A stretch of 7,780 bases of DNA from Alphaproteobacteria bacterium (GCA_003246795.1 QKCS01000372.1:1-7780); one strand, 5' to 3'; shown: positions 1 to 6,490, counted from the stretch's first letter. Notes: generated from the letters alone by a model not told the origin. Made by a program: numbers and translations.

Positions 1-714
1 GAATCCTATCGCGACTTCCGCGGTGCGCTGAAGCAGGCCGAGGTCATGGCCCTCGAAGTGCTGAAGAAAGCCGAATGGAAGCTCGATGAGGCGAAGAAGA
101 AACTGAACGACGCGGCAGGAGCGGTCGCGAATTTCCAGGGCACGGAACCGGCTGAGCGCGCGAAACTCGAACTCATCCGTGATGAGGTCCTGCGCCAGAC
201 GCAGGACGAGGACAAGCGCTACCAAATCGCGAAGGATCTCTCCGACAATTTGACCATCGGCTACAACACGTCCGAAGTCATCATGGCGCGCCTGATGCAA
301 ACGACCAGCGCGAAGGAGCGCATCTACGCCCAAGCCGTGAGCTTCTTCTCGACCAACGACACGGTCCTGACCGCGCTCAAGGCCTCCTTCACCGGCATGT
401 TTGGCCTGCACGAGTCGACCGAAACCGTGAACGCGATGAAGGAAGGCGTGTCGAAGTCGATCGAAGTGCTCTCCGAAATCGGCGACAAGGTGCAGGAGGC
501 GGCGATCCGCGCCGGCTACGGCCCCACGATCCGCGCCGACGCCGTGAAGAAGCTCGTCGACTCGATCGTGAACTTCCAGGAGAAGTCGCAGGTCATCATC
601 GAGGAGATGCGCAAGCTCGCGACGCAGAACTCCGGCGAAATCCGTGACGCCGTCGAAGACGGCAAGCGTCGGCTCGCCGCCCTCGTCGCGCAAGGGAAAG
701 CCTTCAACCTCTAA
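1..714 (+). CDS. Alpha-helical protein of unknown function, 5'-truncated, first gene of a three-gene operon
   Basis: The reading frame is open from base 1 and ends at TAA 712-714, giving 237 visible residues. An internal Met lies at base 46, but the frame continues upstream of it in the same charged helical style, so the real start is probably outside the window. The protein is almost wholly predicted helix. A Lys/Glu/Ala-rich coiled-coil-like stretch (visible residues about 10-80) leads into a less charged central part containing VSFFSTNDTVLTALKASF, and then into another amphipathic helical region that ends in KAFNL. I see no transmembrane segment or catalytic motif in the visible part. Such proteins are sometimes labelled only 'cell surface protein', which I would not rely on. 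The stop overlaps the next start by one base (TAATG), so it is very likely cotranslated with the DUF6384-like gene. Coding status is firm; function is unknown. Confidence 0.85.
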   Translation, partial: ESYRDFRGALKQAEVMALEVLKKAEWKLDEAKKKLNDAAGAVANFQGTEPAERAKLELIRDEVLRQTQDEDKRYQIAKDLSDNLTIGYNTSEVIMARLMQTTSAKERIYAQAVSFFSTNDTVLTALKASFTGMFGLHESTETVNAMKEGVSKSIEVLSEIGDKVQEAAIRAGYGPTIRADAVKKLVDSIVNFQEKSQVIIEEMRKLATQNSGEIRDAVEDGKRRLAALVAQGKAFNL

Positions 715-1670
715 TGTCAGGCGCGCCCGCGGCGGCGCCCGCCGCCAAACCGCAAACGCTCGACGAGTTGATGCTCGCGATGGACGTGGTCGACACGATC
801 CGCCATCGCGAACTTCTCGTCGAACGCGAGCTGGGCCAAGGCGAGCGCGACGACGCATTGCGCAACCGGCTGCGCGAGATCTATCGCGGCCAGGGACTCG
901 ATGTCTCCGACAGGGCGATCGACGAAGGCATCAAGGCGCTGAGGGAAAGCCGCTTCGTCTACACGCCCCCGCCGCCGAGCCTCGCGCGCACGCTTGCGCT
1001 GGTTTGGATCAATCGCGGCCGCATCGTGGGCTTGTTCGTCGCCGTCGTCCTCGGCGCGGGTCTCCTTTGGGGTGGCTACCAGTACGGCATCGTTGCCCCG
1101 GCCGAACGCGCCGCCGAGGCCGCGCGCGTCGAACTCGCCGAGACGTTGCCGAAATCGTTGCAGACCGCCTACGACATGGTTCTCCGCGAAGCCCGCATGG
1201 ACGTGGCGCGCACGCGAGCCGACGCACTCGTCTCCGACGGACGCGCCGCGCTTGCGCGCAAGGACGCCGAGGGCGCGCGCACCGCAATCGTTGGACTTGA
1301 GGCGCTCCGCGCCAAGCTCGTCCAGGTCTACCAATTGCGCATCGTCTCGGCTCCCGGCAAAGCTTCGGGCGTCTGGCGGTACAACGACGCGAGCCGGGGC
1401 GGCCGCAACTATTACGTCATCGTGCAGGCGATCGGCGCCGACGGCCGCGCGCTCACCATGCCGATCACGAACGAAGAAGACGGCCGCACGTACAACGTCG
1501 ATGCCTGGGGCGTGCGCGTGCCGGAAGAGACCTACAACGACGTGCGCGACGACAAATTGGACAACGGAATCATCGAAGACCGCATTCTGGGTCAAAAAGA
1601 GCGCGGCGAACTCGAACCGCACTACCGCATGCCAGTGCTCGGCGGCGCCATCACGTCGTGGGACGAATAG
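714..1670 (+). CDS. DUF6384-like single-pass membrane protein
   Basis: This is a 318-residue protein. The N-terminus is Ala/Pro-rich (1-13), followed by the motif TLDELMLAMDVVDTIRHRE (15-33), which I recognise from memory as typical of the DUF6384 family; no search was run. Residues 34-83 form a charged helical region ending in ESRFVYTPPPPS. One strong transmembrane helix lies at about 104-124 (IVGLFVAVVLGAGLLWGG). After it comes a helical stretch (about 128-205) and a beta-rich C-terminal domain (about 206-318) with WRYNDASRGG, NYYVIVQAIG and WGVRVPEETY. The likely layout is a short cytosolic N-terminal part, one membrane pass and a C-terminal domain on the other side. The start was chosen because ATG 714-716 overlaps the upstream TAA; there is no strong Shine-Dalgarno of its own, which fits translational coupling. 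The function of the family is not known to me. The stop is immediately followed by the next ATG. Confidence 0.85.
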   Translation: MSGAPAAAPAAKPQTLDELMLAMDVVDTIRHRELLVERELGQGERDDALRNRLREIYRGQGLDVSDRAIDEGIKALRESRFVYTPPPPSLARTLALVWINRGRIVGLFVAVVLGAGLLWGGYQYGIVAPAERAAEAARVELAETLPKSLQTAYDMVLREARMDVARTRADALVSDGRAALARKDAEGARTAIVGLEALRAKLVQVYQLRIVSAPGKASGVWRYNDASRGGRNYYVIVQAIGADGRALTMPITNEEDGRTYNVDAWGVRVPEETYNDVRDDKLDNGIIEDRILGQKERGELEPHYRMPVLGGAITSWDE

Positions 1671-3107
1671 ATGTACGTCTCCGGCCGCGAAGCTCTGTCC
1701 TCCGTCGAAAAGGCGATCAACGAAGTCCGCGCGAACGAAGATCGTTTGGCCGAGGTTCTGCGCTCCGCCGCGCAGGAGGCTGAGCGCCTGCGCGTCCAGC
1801 TCGCCGAGAGCTTTCGCGCCTTGGCGCTGATTAGGCTTGATCATCTCGTGCGCAACGAGGCGGTGGGCGAACTCGACGCCGCCGAACGCCGCGCGCTCGA
1901 CCTCATGCGCGCCCACAAGGCGAAGCTCGATCAGCTCTTGGCGCGCCACGCCGAGGCGCAAAAGGCGGTCGTCACGGCGGAAACCGATTATCGCGCAAAG
2001 ACTGCAGCGCTCGAAGCTGCGGGCGAACCAATCCGCGCGCTTCAAGCCCAGGTCGAAAAGCAGATGGAAAGCGATGCGGCCTGGATCGCGCAAAAGACCA
2101 AGGTCGACAATGCAACGAAGATCGCCGAGGCCGCGGACTCGAAGGCCGATCAATCGGAATCAGACCTAGGTGCGAAGCGCAAACCGTACGAGGCCGATGC
2201 GCTCTTCATGTATCTGTGGAACCGCCGCTTCGCCACGGCGGACTACAAGGTCGGCAATTTCGTGCGCTATCTCGACCGGAAGGTCGCGGCGCTCGTCGGC
2301 TACGACACGGCGCGCCCGAACTACGTGTCGCTGAACGAAATTCCGATGCGGCTGCGCGAGCACGCGAGCGAACTCGCCAAGCGCGTAGAAGAAGAAGACC
2401 GCAGGCTCGAACAGATCGAACGCACCGCGCTGATGGAAGCCGGCATCCTTCCGCTCGAAACCGCCCTCGGCACGGCCCAAGCCGACTTGAAGACGGCGAC
2501 GGACGCACTGAACAAATCGCAAGCCACGCTAACCGCATTGGACGAAGAGCGCCGCAAACTGCTCGACGAAGGCGACCGGCGTGCACACGACGAGGCACTC
2601 GCGATCTTGACCCAGGCGATCGCGCGCGAAGACCTACAGACGATGATCCGCGAGGCCCGCGCGACGCCAACGCCCGACGACGACCGCATCGTCCGCGAGA
2701 TCGAGCAGACGCAAAACGGCATCGCCAAGTCGGACGGCGAAGTCGCCAAGATCCGCGACGAAGCCCGCGAGATCGCCCGCAGGCGTAGCGAACTTGAAGG
2801 CGTGCGCGACAAGTTCCGGCGCAACCAATACGACCAACCTTGGGGCCAATTCGAATTCGACCGTCATGACGCGATCGGCGATCTGATCGGCGGCATCGTC
2901 CGTGGTGCGATCCAAGGCGCCGTGCTCTGGAGCCTCTTCGAACGCGGCTACCGCAAGCGCCGCGACTGGGACGCCGATTGGGGCAAGGGCTGGGGCGGCG
3001 GCAGCCCGCGCTTCCGCCTGCCCTCCTCGAAGATGCCCAAGATCGGCGGCTTCAAAACCGGCGGCGGCTTCAAAGGCGGCCGCTTCAAGACCGGCGGGCG
3101 GTTCTGA
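1671..3107 (+). CDS. Large coiled-coil protein with Gly/Lys/Phe-rich repeat tail, function unknown
   Basis: This 478-residue protein starts at an ATG that directly abuts the previous TAG (TAGATG), with GGGA about 7 nt upstream. Residues about 8-170 and 228-382 are long heptad-like helices rich in Ala, Glu, Lys and Arg. They are separated by a more globular, aromatic segment (about 171-227) with LFMYLWNRRF, NFVRYLDRK and RPNYVSLNEIP. After residue 385 the composition changes: NQYDQPWGQFEFDRHD, then a Gly-rich weakly hydrophobic stretch (about 402-423, GDLIGGIVRGAIQGAVLW), a Trp-rich basic stretch (WDADWGKGWGGG), and a tail of repeated GGF/GGR units ending in GGRF. There is no signal peptide. 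The tail could bind a surface, nucleic acid or another protein, but that is a guess. Its position as last gene of the coupled operon suggests it works with the DUF6384-like membrane protein. It converges on the next gene with a 3-nt gap and no visible hairpin. Confidence 0.85.
   Translation: MYVSGREALSSVEKAINEVRANEDRLAEVLRSAAQEAERLRVQLAESFRALALIRLDHLVRNEAVGELDAAERRALDLMRAHKAKLDQLLARHAEAQKAVVTAETDYRAKTAALEAAGEPIRALQAQVEKQMESDAAWIAQKTKVDNATKIAEAADSKADQSESDLGAKRKPYEADALFMYLWNRRFATADYKVGNFVRYLDRKVAALVGYDTARPNYVSLNEIPMRLREHASELAKRVEEEDRRLEQIERTALMEAGILPLETALGTAQADLKTATDALNKSQATLTALDEERRKLLDEGDRRAHDEALAILTQAIAREDLQTMIREARATPTPDDDRIVREIEQTQNGIAKSDGEVAKIRDEAREIARRRSELEGVRDKFRRNQYDQPWGQFEFDRHDAIGDLIGGIVRGAIQGAVLWSLFERGYRKRRDWDADWGKGWGGGSPRFRLPSSKMPKIGGFKTGGGFKGGRFKTGGRF
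3045..3107 (+). repeat. Short in-gene repeat encoding the GGF(K)-type tail
   Basis: The last 60 or so coding bases of the coiled-coil gene repeat a unit close to GGCGGCTTCAAA, with copies beginning around 3045, 3063 and (degenerate) 3078 and 3093. They encode GGFK, GGFKGG, RFKTGG and a final RF. The repetition is visible in both DNA and protein. It may have expanded by slippage, although the third and fourth copies have diverged. Confidence 0.6.
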
Positions 3108-3110
3108 CGC

Positions 3111-4073
3111 TCACGGGATCAGCAAGACGCGCCCAACCGCCTTGCGGCTTTCGATGTACGCGTGCGCCGCCGCCGCGTCTTTGAGCGGAAACGTCTTGTC
3201 GATCACGACCTTCAGCTTGCCTTTCGCCGCGTCGTCGATGTGGCGCTGGATCATGTTGTGCACGCGGTCGGTCATGATTTCCGCACCCAGAAACACGCCG
3301 GTCAGCGAACGGTTACCCGCCATCAGGCTTTGCACATCAACGGTCATCGGCTCGCGTCCCGCGCGCCCCACCATCGACACACGTCCGCGATGGCCGAGCG
3401 CCAGCAAGCTCTTCTGCAGCGTCGATCCGCCGACCGGGTCGACGACGAGGTCGACGCCTTTGTTGTCGGTCAGCTTCATTGCTTCCAGCACGACGTCCTG
3501 CTTCGCGTAGTTGATGCCGTGGTCGAGGCCCAGCGGCTTCAACTTCTCCAATTTCTCGTCGCTCGACGCCGTCGCCAGCACGCGCGCGCCAGCGCGTTTC
3601 GCCAACTGGATGGCGGCGATGCCGACGGCGCCGGCCCCCGCCTGGATCAGCACCGTCTCGCCCGCCTTCAACCGCCCGAATTCGAACAGGCAATCGTCCG
3701 CCGTCCCGAACGGCACCGGAATGGCCGAGGCTTCGCGAATGTCGAACCCGTCCGGAATCGGCCACGCATTGCGTGCGGGAACGGAGCGCAATTCGGCATG
3801 ACTGCCAAACGCATTCACCGTCACGACCTTCTGCCCGACCTTGAGGTGCGTGACCTCCTTGCCGACCGCGACGATCGTTCCCGCCGCTTGATAGCCCACG
3901 ATGTGCGGCGTCGTGATCAACGGGCCGCCCGCCCGATTCAACGTGTCCCCGCCCTCGATGCTGACGGCCTCCACCTTGATCAGCACGCCGGGCGCGTAGA
4001 CCGGCGGATCTTCGACGTCTTCGTATTTCAGGACGGACGGCGGACCGTTCTCGTAGTAGACGGCGGCTTTCAT
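3111..4073 (-). CDS. Zinc-independent alcohol dehydrogenase / NADPH:quinone oxidoreductase family protein
   Basis: This 320-residue protein of the medium-chain dehydrogenase/reductase superfamily probably reduces a quinone or enone with NADPH in the cytosol; the true substrate cannot be read from sequence. The N-terminal GroES-like domain begins MKAAVYYENG and spans about residues 1-125. It has VGYQAAGTIVAVG where zinc enzymes carry a GHE zinc-ligand motif, so it belongs to the zinc-free quinone oxidoreductase branch. The Rossmann domain shows VLIQAGAGAVGIAAIQLAK with the G-x-G-x-x-G signature at 146-151, followed by ATASSDEKLEKL (168-179), the region that selects the cofactor phosphate. GRVSMVGR and the C-terminal AHAYIESRKAVGRVLLIP are also typical. 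Length matches the family. The start at 4071-4073 is chosen because GAGAGG lies 6 nt upstream and homology begins there; an in-frame extension to 4328 crosses the divergent gene and is not family-like. The gene converges on the operon to its left. Confidence 0.93.
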   Translation of the reverse strand: MKAAVYYENGPPSVLKYEDVEDPPVYAPGVLIKVEAVSIEGGDTLNRAGGPLITTPHIVGYQAAGTIVAVGKEVTHLKVGQKVVTVNAFGSHAELRSVPARNAWPIPDGFDIREASAIPVPFGTADDCLFEFGRLKAGETVLIQAGAGAVGIAAIQLAKRAGARVLATASSDEKLEKLKPLGLDHGINYAKQDVVLEAMKLTDNKGVDLVVDPVGGSTLQKSLLALGHRGRVSMVGRAGREPMTVDVQSLMAGNRSLTGVFLGAEIMTDRVHNMIQRHIDDAAKGKLKVVIDKTFPLKDAAAAHAYIESRKAVGRVLLIP

Positions 4074-4079
4074 GGGCGA

Positions 4080-4085
4080 CCTCTC
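4080..4085 (-). promoter_or_regulatory. Ribosome binding site of the quinone oxidoreductase gene
   Basis: GAGAGG on the minus strand lies 6 nt before the ATG at 4073. It decides between this start and the longer open frame that runs back to 4328. Confidence 0.7.
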
Positions 4086-4124
4086 AATGTTTGGCGGGGC
4101 TGACCTTACAGCAACCGCCGCCGC

Positions 4125-4153
4125 TTGAGACCACCGCTCTTGGCCGGTAGTGT
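4125..4153 (+). promoter_or_regulatory. Candidate promoter for the amidohydrolase
   Basis: TTGAGA (4125-4130) and TAGTGT (4148-4153) are separated by exactly 17 nt. The first matches the -35 consensus at 5 of 6 positions, the second matches the -10 at only 3 of 6. Transcription would start near 4160, just before the ribosome binding site. The 103-nt gap between the two divergent starts (4074-4176) holds nothing else I can name, and no clear promoter for the minus-strand gene. This is pattern matching only. Confidence 0.3.
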
Positions 4154-4164
4154 CCGCAGGGATC

Positions 4165-4170
4165 GAGGGG
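4165..4170 (+). promoter_or_regulatory. Ribosome binding site of the amidohydrolase
   Basis: GAGGGG lies 6 nt before the ATG at 4177, which begins a good signal peptide. This shows that the original start is intact even though the gene is broken further on. Confidence 0.75.
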
Positions 4171-4176
4171 AAAATC

Positions 4177-5278
4177 ATGTTGCGCATCCTTGTCGGGCTT
4201 TTCGTCGCTTTCGCCTGCGTGTCGGCCGCAACCGCGGCTGAAATAACGGTGATCCACGCGGGCAAATTACTCGATCGGCCTGGAAAATCGCCGCGCGGTC
4301 CCGCGACGATCGTCGTTCGCGACGGCAAGATCGACGTTGGAGGCGGGCTTCACAACCGTCCGCAACGTCGGCGACCGCTTCGGCGTGACGTTGGCGCTGC
4401 GCGACGCGGTGGCCGCCGGTAAGGTGCCGGGCCCGCGCATCCTCGACGCCGGCACATCGATTTCGACGACCGCCGGCCACATGGATCAAACACTCGGCTA
4501 TCGCGATGACCTCGCCGATGCACTCGACGTCCACGACAACCTTTGCGACGGCGTCGAGTCCTGTCGTCGTGTCGTGCGCATGCAAATCCGCCGCGGCGTC
4601 GATCTCATCAAGATCGCGACGACCGGCGGCGTGAACAGCCGCATCAGCGTGGGCCTGGGCCGTCAGATGTTCGAAGACGAGGTCAAGGCGCTCGTCGACA
4701 CGGCCCACCTCTACGGCCGCAAGATCGCCGTTCACGCGCACGGCGCCGACGGCATCGCGCTCGCACTGCGCGCCGGGGCCGACTCGGTCGAGCACGGCAC
4801 GCTGATGACCGACGAAGAGGCGCGCTTGTTCGTCCGCTCCGGCGCCTATTACGTCTCGACGCTGTCGACGGTGAACGGGTACATCGAGCGTATGAAGCGA
4901 AACGCCGACGCCTACACGCCTGAAGTCCGTGCGAAAATCGAATGGCGCATCGGCATCACCGGCAAGGCGTTCCGTTTAGCCCACGACCGCGGCGTGAAGA
5001 TCGCCTTCGGCACCGACGCCGGCGTTTCGATGCACGGCCGCAACGCCGACGAGTTCGAGCTGATGGTCAAACACGGCATGACGCCGGCCGAAGCCGTCGC
5101 GGCCGCCACGGTCAGCGCCGCCGACCTCCTCGGCCTCTCCGATCAAGTCGGCACGATCGAGCCCGGCAAGAGCGCCGACATCATCGCCGTCGCGGGCGAT
5201 CCGCTTGCCGACGTGACGGTGTTGAAATCTGTCGGTTTCGTGATGAAGCAGGGCAAGGTCTACAAGAACCAGCCCTAG
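4177..5278 (+). pseudogene. Exported metal-dependent amidohydrolase, broken by internal deletion and frameshift
   Basis: Two pieces of one amidohydrolase-superfamily gene lie in different frames. Piece 1 (from ATG 4177) encodes a signal peptide (MLRILVGLFVAFACVSAATAA) and the N-terminal beta-sandwich start, EITVIHAGKLLDRPG through IVVRDGKI. Its frame then gives arginine-rich nonsense and stops at TAA 4420-4422. Piece 2, in another frame from about 4334, reads TLEAGFTTVRNVGDRFG to VYKNQP, with stop TAG 5276-5278. Counting piece 2 from the TTG at 4337, it keeps the Lys of LIKIATTGG (K92), HAH (H133, H135), the His of VEHG (H153) and the Asp of FGTDAG (D227), plus the C-terminal PGKSADIIAV motif. 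Between DGKI and LEAGF, intact relatives have, by my estimate, 65-75 residues including PGLID-HVH, whose HxH binds metal. All of that is absent. Relatives are periplasmic peptidase- or imidazolonepropionase-like hydrolases. No active enzyme is expected; an assembly error is the alternative. Confidence 0.85.
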
Positions 5279-5628
5279 AGAATCTCCAGCACGCTCTCCG
5301 GCGGCCGCCCGAGCCTAACGCCCTTGGCCGTGACCACGATCGGACGGTTCATCAGGATCGGATGGGCGACCATCGCGGCGATGATCCGATCATCGGCGAG
5401 CTTCGGGTTGTCGAGCTTAAGTTCGGCATAGGGTGCCTCTTTCGTGCGCAACAGCGCACGCGGCGCCACGCCCATACGCTTGATCAGCGATTTCAGCTCG
5501 ACCGCCGTCGGCGGCGTCTTCAGATACTCGATTACCGTTGGCTCGATCCCCTTCTCGCGAATGAGCGCGAGTGCCGTGCGCGACGAGCCGCATTTTGGGT
5601 TGTGATAGATCGTGGCTTTGCCGCTCAT
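5275..5628 (-). CDS. arsC: ArsC-family arsenate reductase (glutaredoxin type)
   Basis: This 117-residue thioredoxin-fold protein would reduce arsenate to arsenite in the cytosol, using glutathione and glutaredoxin. It begins MSGKATIYHNPKCGSSRTAL, with the catalytic Cys at position 13 in the C-x-x-S-R context (C12 in E. coli R773-type ArsC). Counterparts of the three arsenate-binding arginines are present: R61 (RALLR), R95 (NRPIVV) and R108 (RLGRP). It is shorter than the 141-residue plasmid ArsC, because the C-terminal tail after LEIL is missing; this short form is common in chromosomes. The start at 5626-5628 is preferred over an upstream in-frame ATG (5650-5652) because AGGGG lies 7 nt before it and homology begins there. 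No arsR, arsB or acr3 gene is nearby, so it stands outside any visible ars operon and may be a housekeeping member. The stop overlaps that of the amidohydrolase. Confidence 0.92.
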   Translation of the reverse strand: MSGKATIYHNPKCGSSRTALALIREKGIEPTVIEYLKTPPTAVELKSLIKRMGVAPRALLRTKEAPYAELKLDNPKLADDRIIAAMVAHPILMNRPIVVTAKGVRLGRPPESVLEIL

Positions 5629-5635
5629 CTTCGCG

Positions 5636-5640
5636 CCCCT
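5636..5640 (-). promoter_or_regulatory. Ribosome binding site of arsC
   Basis: AGGGG on the minus strand sits 7 nt before the ATG at 5628. The longer alternative start at 5652 has no comparable purine run, so this site decides the start. Confidence 0.65.
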
Positions 5641-5652
5641 GAACGAAGCCAT

Positions 5653-5680
5653 AGTCTAGCGCGGCGAAAAGAACGCACAA
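5653..5680 (-). promoter_or_regulatory. Weak candidate promoter for arsC
   Basis: On the minus strand TTGTGC (5680-5675) and TAGACT (5658-5653) are 16 nt apart. The -10 matches consensus at 4 of 6 positions, the -35 at its first three. If real, transcription would begin near 5646, inside the longer ArsC alternative, which would again favour the start at 5628. I saw no good promoter for the plus-strand Sel1 gene in the same 129-nt gap. Confidence 0.22.
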
Positions 5681-5703
5681 AACACCGGCCACTGGCTTTT
5701 CGC
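5664..5703. repeat. 8-bp perfect inverted repeat between divergent arsC and Sel1 gene
   Basis: GCGAAAAG (5664-5671) is the reverse complement of CTTTTCGC (5696-5703), with 24 nt between the arms. It lies in the gap between divergently oriented genes, where an operator could be. An 8-bp match at this spacing could also arise by chance, so function is uncertain. Confidence 0.3.
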
Positions 5704-5757
5704 GTGACGACGCGGCAGATTTCCGGGTCCACAATTGGAAAAAGAGTTTCAGCCATC

Positions 5758-6423
5758 ATGTTCATCGCGCGTTTGGCGATTCTTGCCGTCGGTGTTACCG
5801 CCGTTCTTCCCGTAGCCGCGAGCTTCGCCGCCGAACAAGCCCAGCGATCCGAAGGCGAAGACCTCTATCGCCGCGGCCAGTATCCCGAAGCGATCGCCTG
5901 GTGGACCGAGCACGCGGCGCAAGGCGACATTGAATCCGCGCGACGGCTCGGCATCGAGTACATGGACGGCAAGTACGGCGTCGTTCAGCGTGATTACGAA
6001 AAGGCGCGCAAATACCATCTTCAAGCCGCTATGGGCGGCGAGCGGCGCTCGATGATGGATCTGGGCACGATCCACGAGAACGGCATGGGCGTGCCTCAGG
6101 ACCTGATCGAAGCGGCACGCTGGTACGAATGGTCGGCGAAATACGGCTTCGGGCCCGCCCAGTACAACTTTGCGATCATGCTCGAAACGGGAGAGGCGGG
6201 GCGCACCGACCTGGTCGAGGCGTACATGTGGTACGAGCTGGCGGCGATCTACAGCGCCGAGGTCCTGCCCGAGACGAAGGGCAATCTCGACAACCCACCG
6301 GCGGATTCGGCGATGGGCATGCTGGCCGCACGCTTGACCCCAATCCAGCGCGCGGAGGCCCGCACCCGCACGAAGAAATTCGTGGCCCTGACCGGCCCGC
6401 TGCCGCCGTCCGAGAACCGCTGA
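5758..6423 (+). CDS. Exported Sel1-repeat (SLR/TPR-like) protein
   Basis: This 221-residue protein has an N-terminal signal peptide (MFIARLAILAVGVTAVLPVAASFAA, likely cleaved near residue 24-25), so it should be periplasmic. Residues about 31-52 look like one TPR-style helix pair (GEDLYRRGQYPEAIAWW). Three Sel1-type repeats follow at about 55-92 (ARRLGIEYMDG...DYEKARKYHLQAA), 93-129 (MMDLGTIHENGMGVPQDLIEAARWYEWSA) and 130-165 (AQYNFAIMLETGE...DLVEAYMWYELAA). These repeats are protein-binding scaffolds without catalysis; the partner is unknown. The tail (AARLTPIQRAEARTRTKKF) is a frequent ending in proteobacterial Sel1 proteins. The frame is open far upstream, to 4942, but that part is antisense to arsC and out of frame with the amidohydrolase, and the signal peptide sets the start at ATG 5758. 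The Shine-Dalgarno is weak. A hairpin with a T-run follows the gene. Confidence 0.9.
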   Translation: MFIARLAILAVGVTAVLPVAASFAAEQAQRSEGEDLYRRGQYPEAIAWWTEHAAQGDIESARRLGIEYMDGKYGVVQRDYEKARKYHLQAAMGGERRSMMDLGTIHENGMGVPQDLIEAARWYEWSAKYGFGPAQYNFAIMLETGEAGRTDLVEAYMWYELAAIYSAEVLPETKGNLDNPPADSAMGMLAARLTPIQRAEARTRTKKFVALTGPLPPSENR

Positions 6424-6454
6424 TCGAAAGCCTGGAAATCCTGCCATTTGCACG

Positions 6455-6486
6455 CGGGAGTTGACAAAATGTTCTCCCGGGTTTTT
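6455..6486 (+). terminator. Probable intrinsic terminator after the Sel1 gene
   Basis: CGGGAG (6455-6460) pairs with CTCCCG (6474-6479) over a 13-nt loop, followed by GG and five T (6482-6486). The hairpin lies 32 nt after the Sel1 stop. The stem is short and the loop large, so it may be modest in strength. The imuA -35-like TTGACA lies in the loop. Confidence 0.5.
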
Positions 6487-6490
6487 CATA
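6461..6490 (+). promoter_or_regulatory. Candidate promoter of the imuA-imuB operon
   Basis: A perfect -35 hexamer TTGACA (6461-6466) lies 25 nt before the LexA box. The -10 is not clear: at 17-18 nt spacing the sequence reads TTTCAT/TTCATA (6484-6490), a poor match. The placement would let LexA, bound at 6491-6505, cover the transcription start region and block RNA polymerase. Confidence 0.5.

Noticed and set aside
644..1300. 218-residue Arg-rich open frame on the plus strand
   Set aside because: It is the shifted-frame shadow of the end of gene 1 and the start of the DUF6384-like gene, with Arg/Pro/Thr-rich composition and no domain.
717..2153. 478-residue open frame on the minus strand
   Set aside because: It is antisense to the DUF6384-like and coiled-coil genes; its composition (long runs of Arg, Ala, Asp, His, Val) is what GC-rich antisense frames give, and no family motif is visible.
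3162..4103. 313-residue open frame on the plus strand
   Set aside because: It is antisense to the quinone oxidoreductase, rich in Arg/His/Asp and without a recognisable domain.
4074..4328. N-terminal extension of the quinone oxidoreductase by 85 residues
   Set aside because: It crosses the divergent amidohydrolase start region, lacks family similarity, and a good ribosome binding site marks the start at 4073.
4337..5278. Piece 2 of the amidohydrolase as an independent gene from TTG 4337
   Set aside because: There is no ribosome binding site, and it begins in the middle of the barrel without the first metal motif. It is better read as the remainder of a broken gene.
5386..5400. Near-palindrome GATGATCCGATCATC inside arsC
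   Set aside because: It is imperfect at the centre, lies within conserved ArsC coding sequence and needs no regulatory explanation.
4942..5757. Long upstream extension of the Sel1-repeat frame
   Set aside because: It lies out of frame over the amidohydrolase and antisense to arsC, giving Arg-rich shadow sequence. A clear signal peptide begins at 5758.
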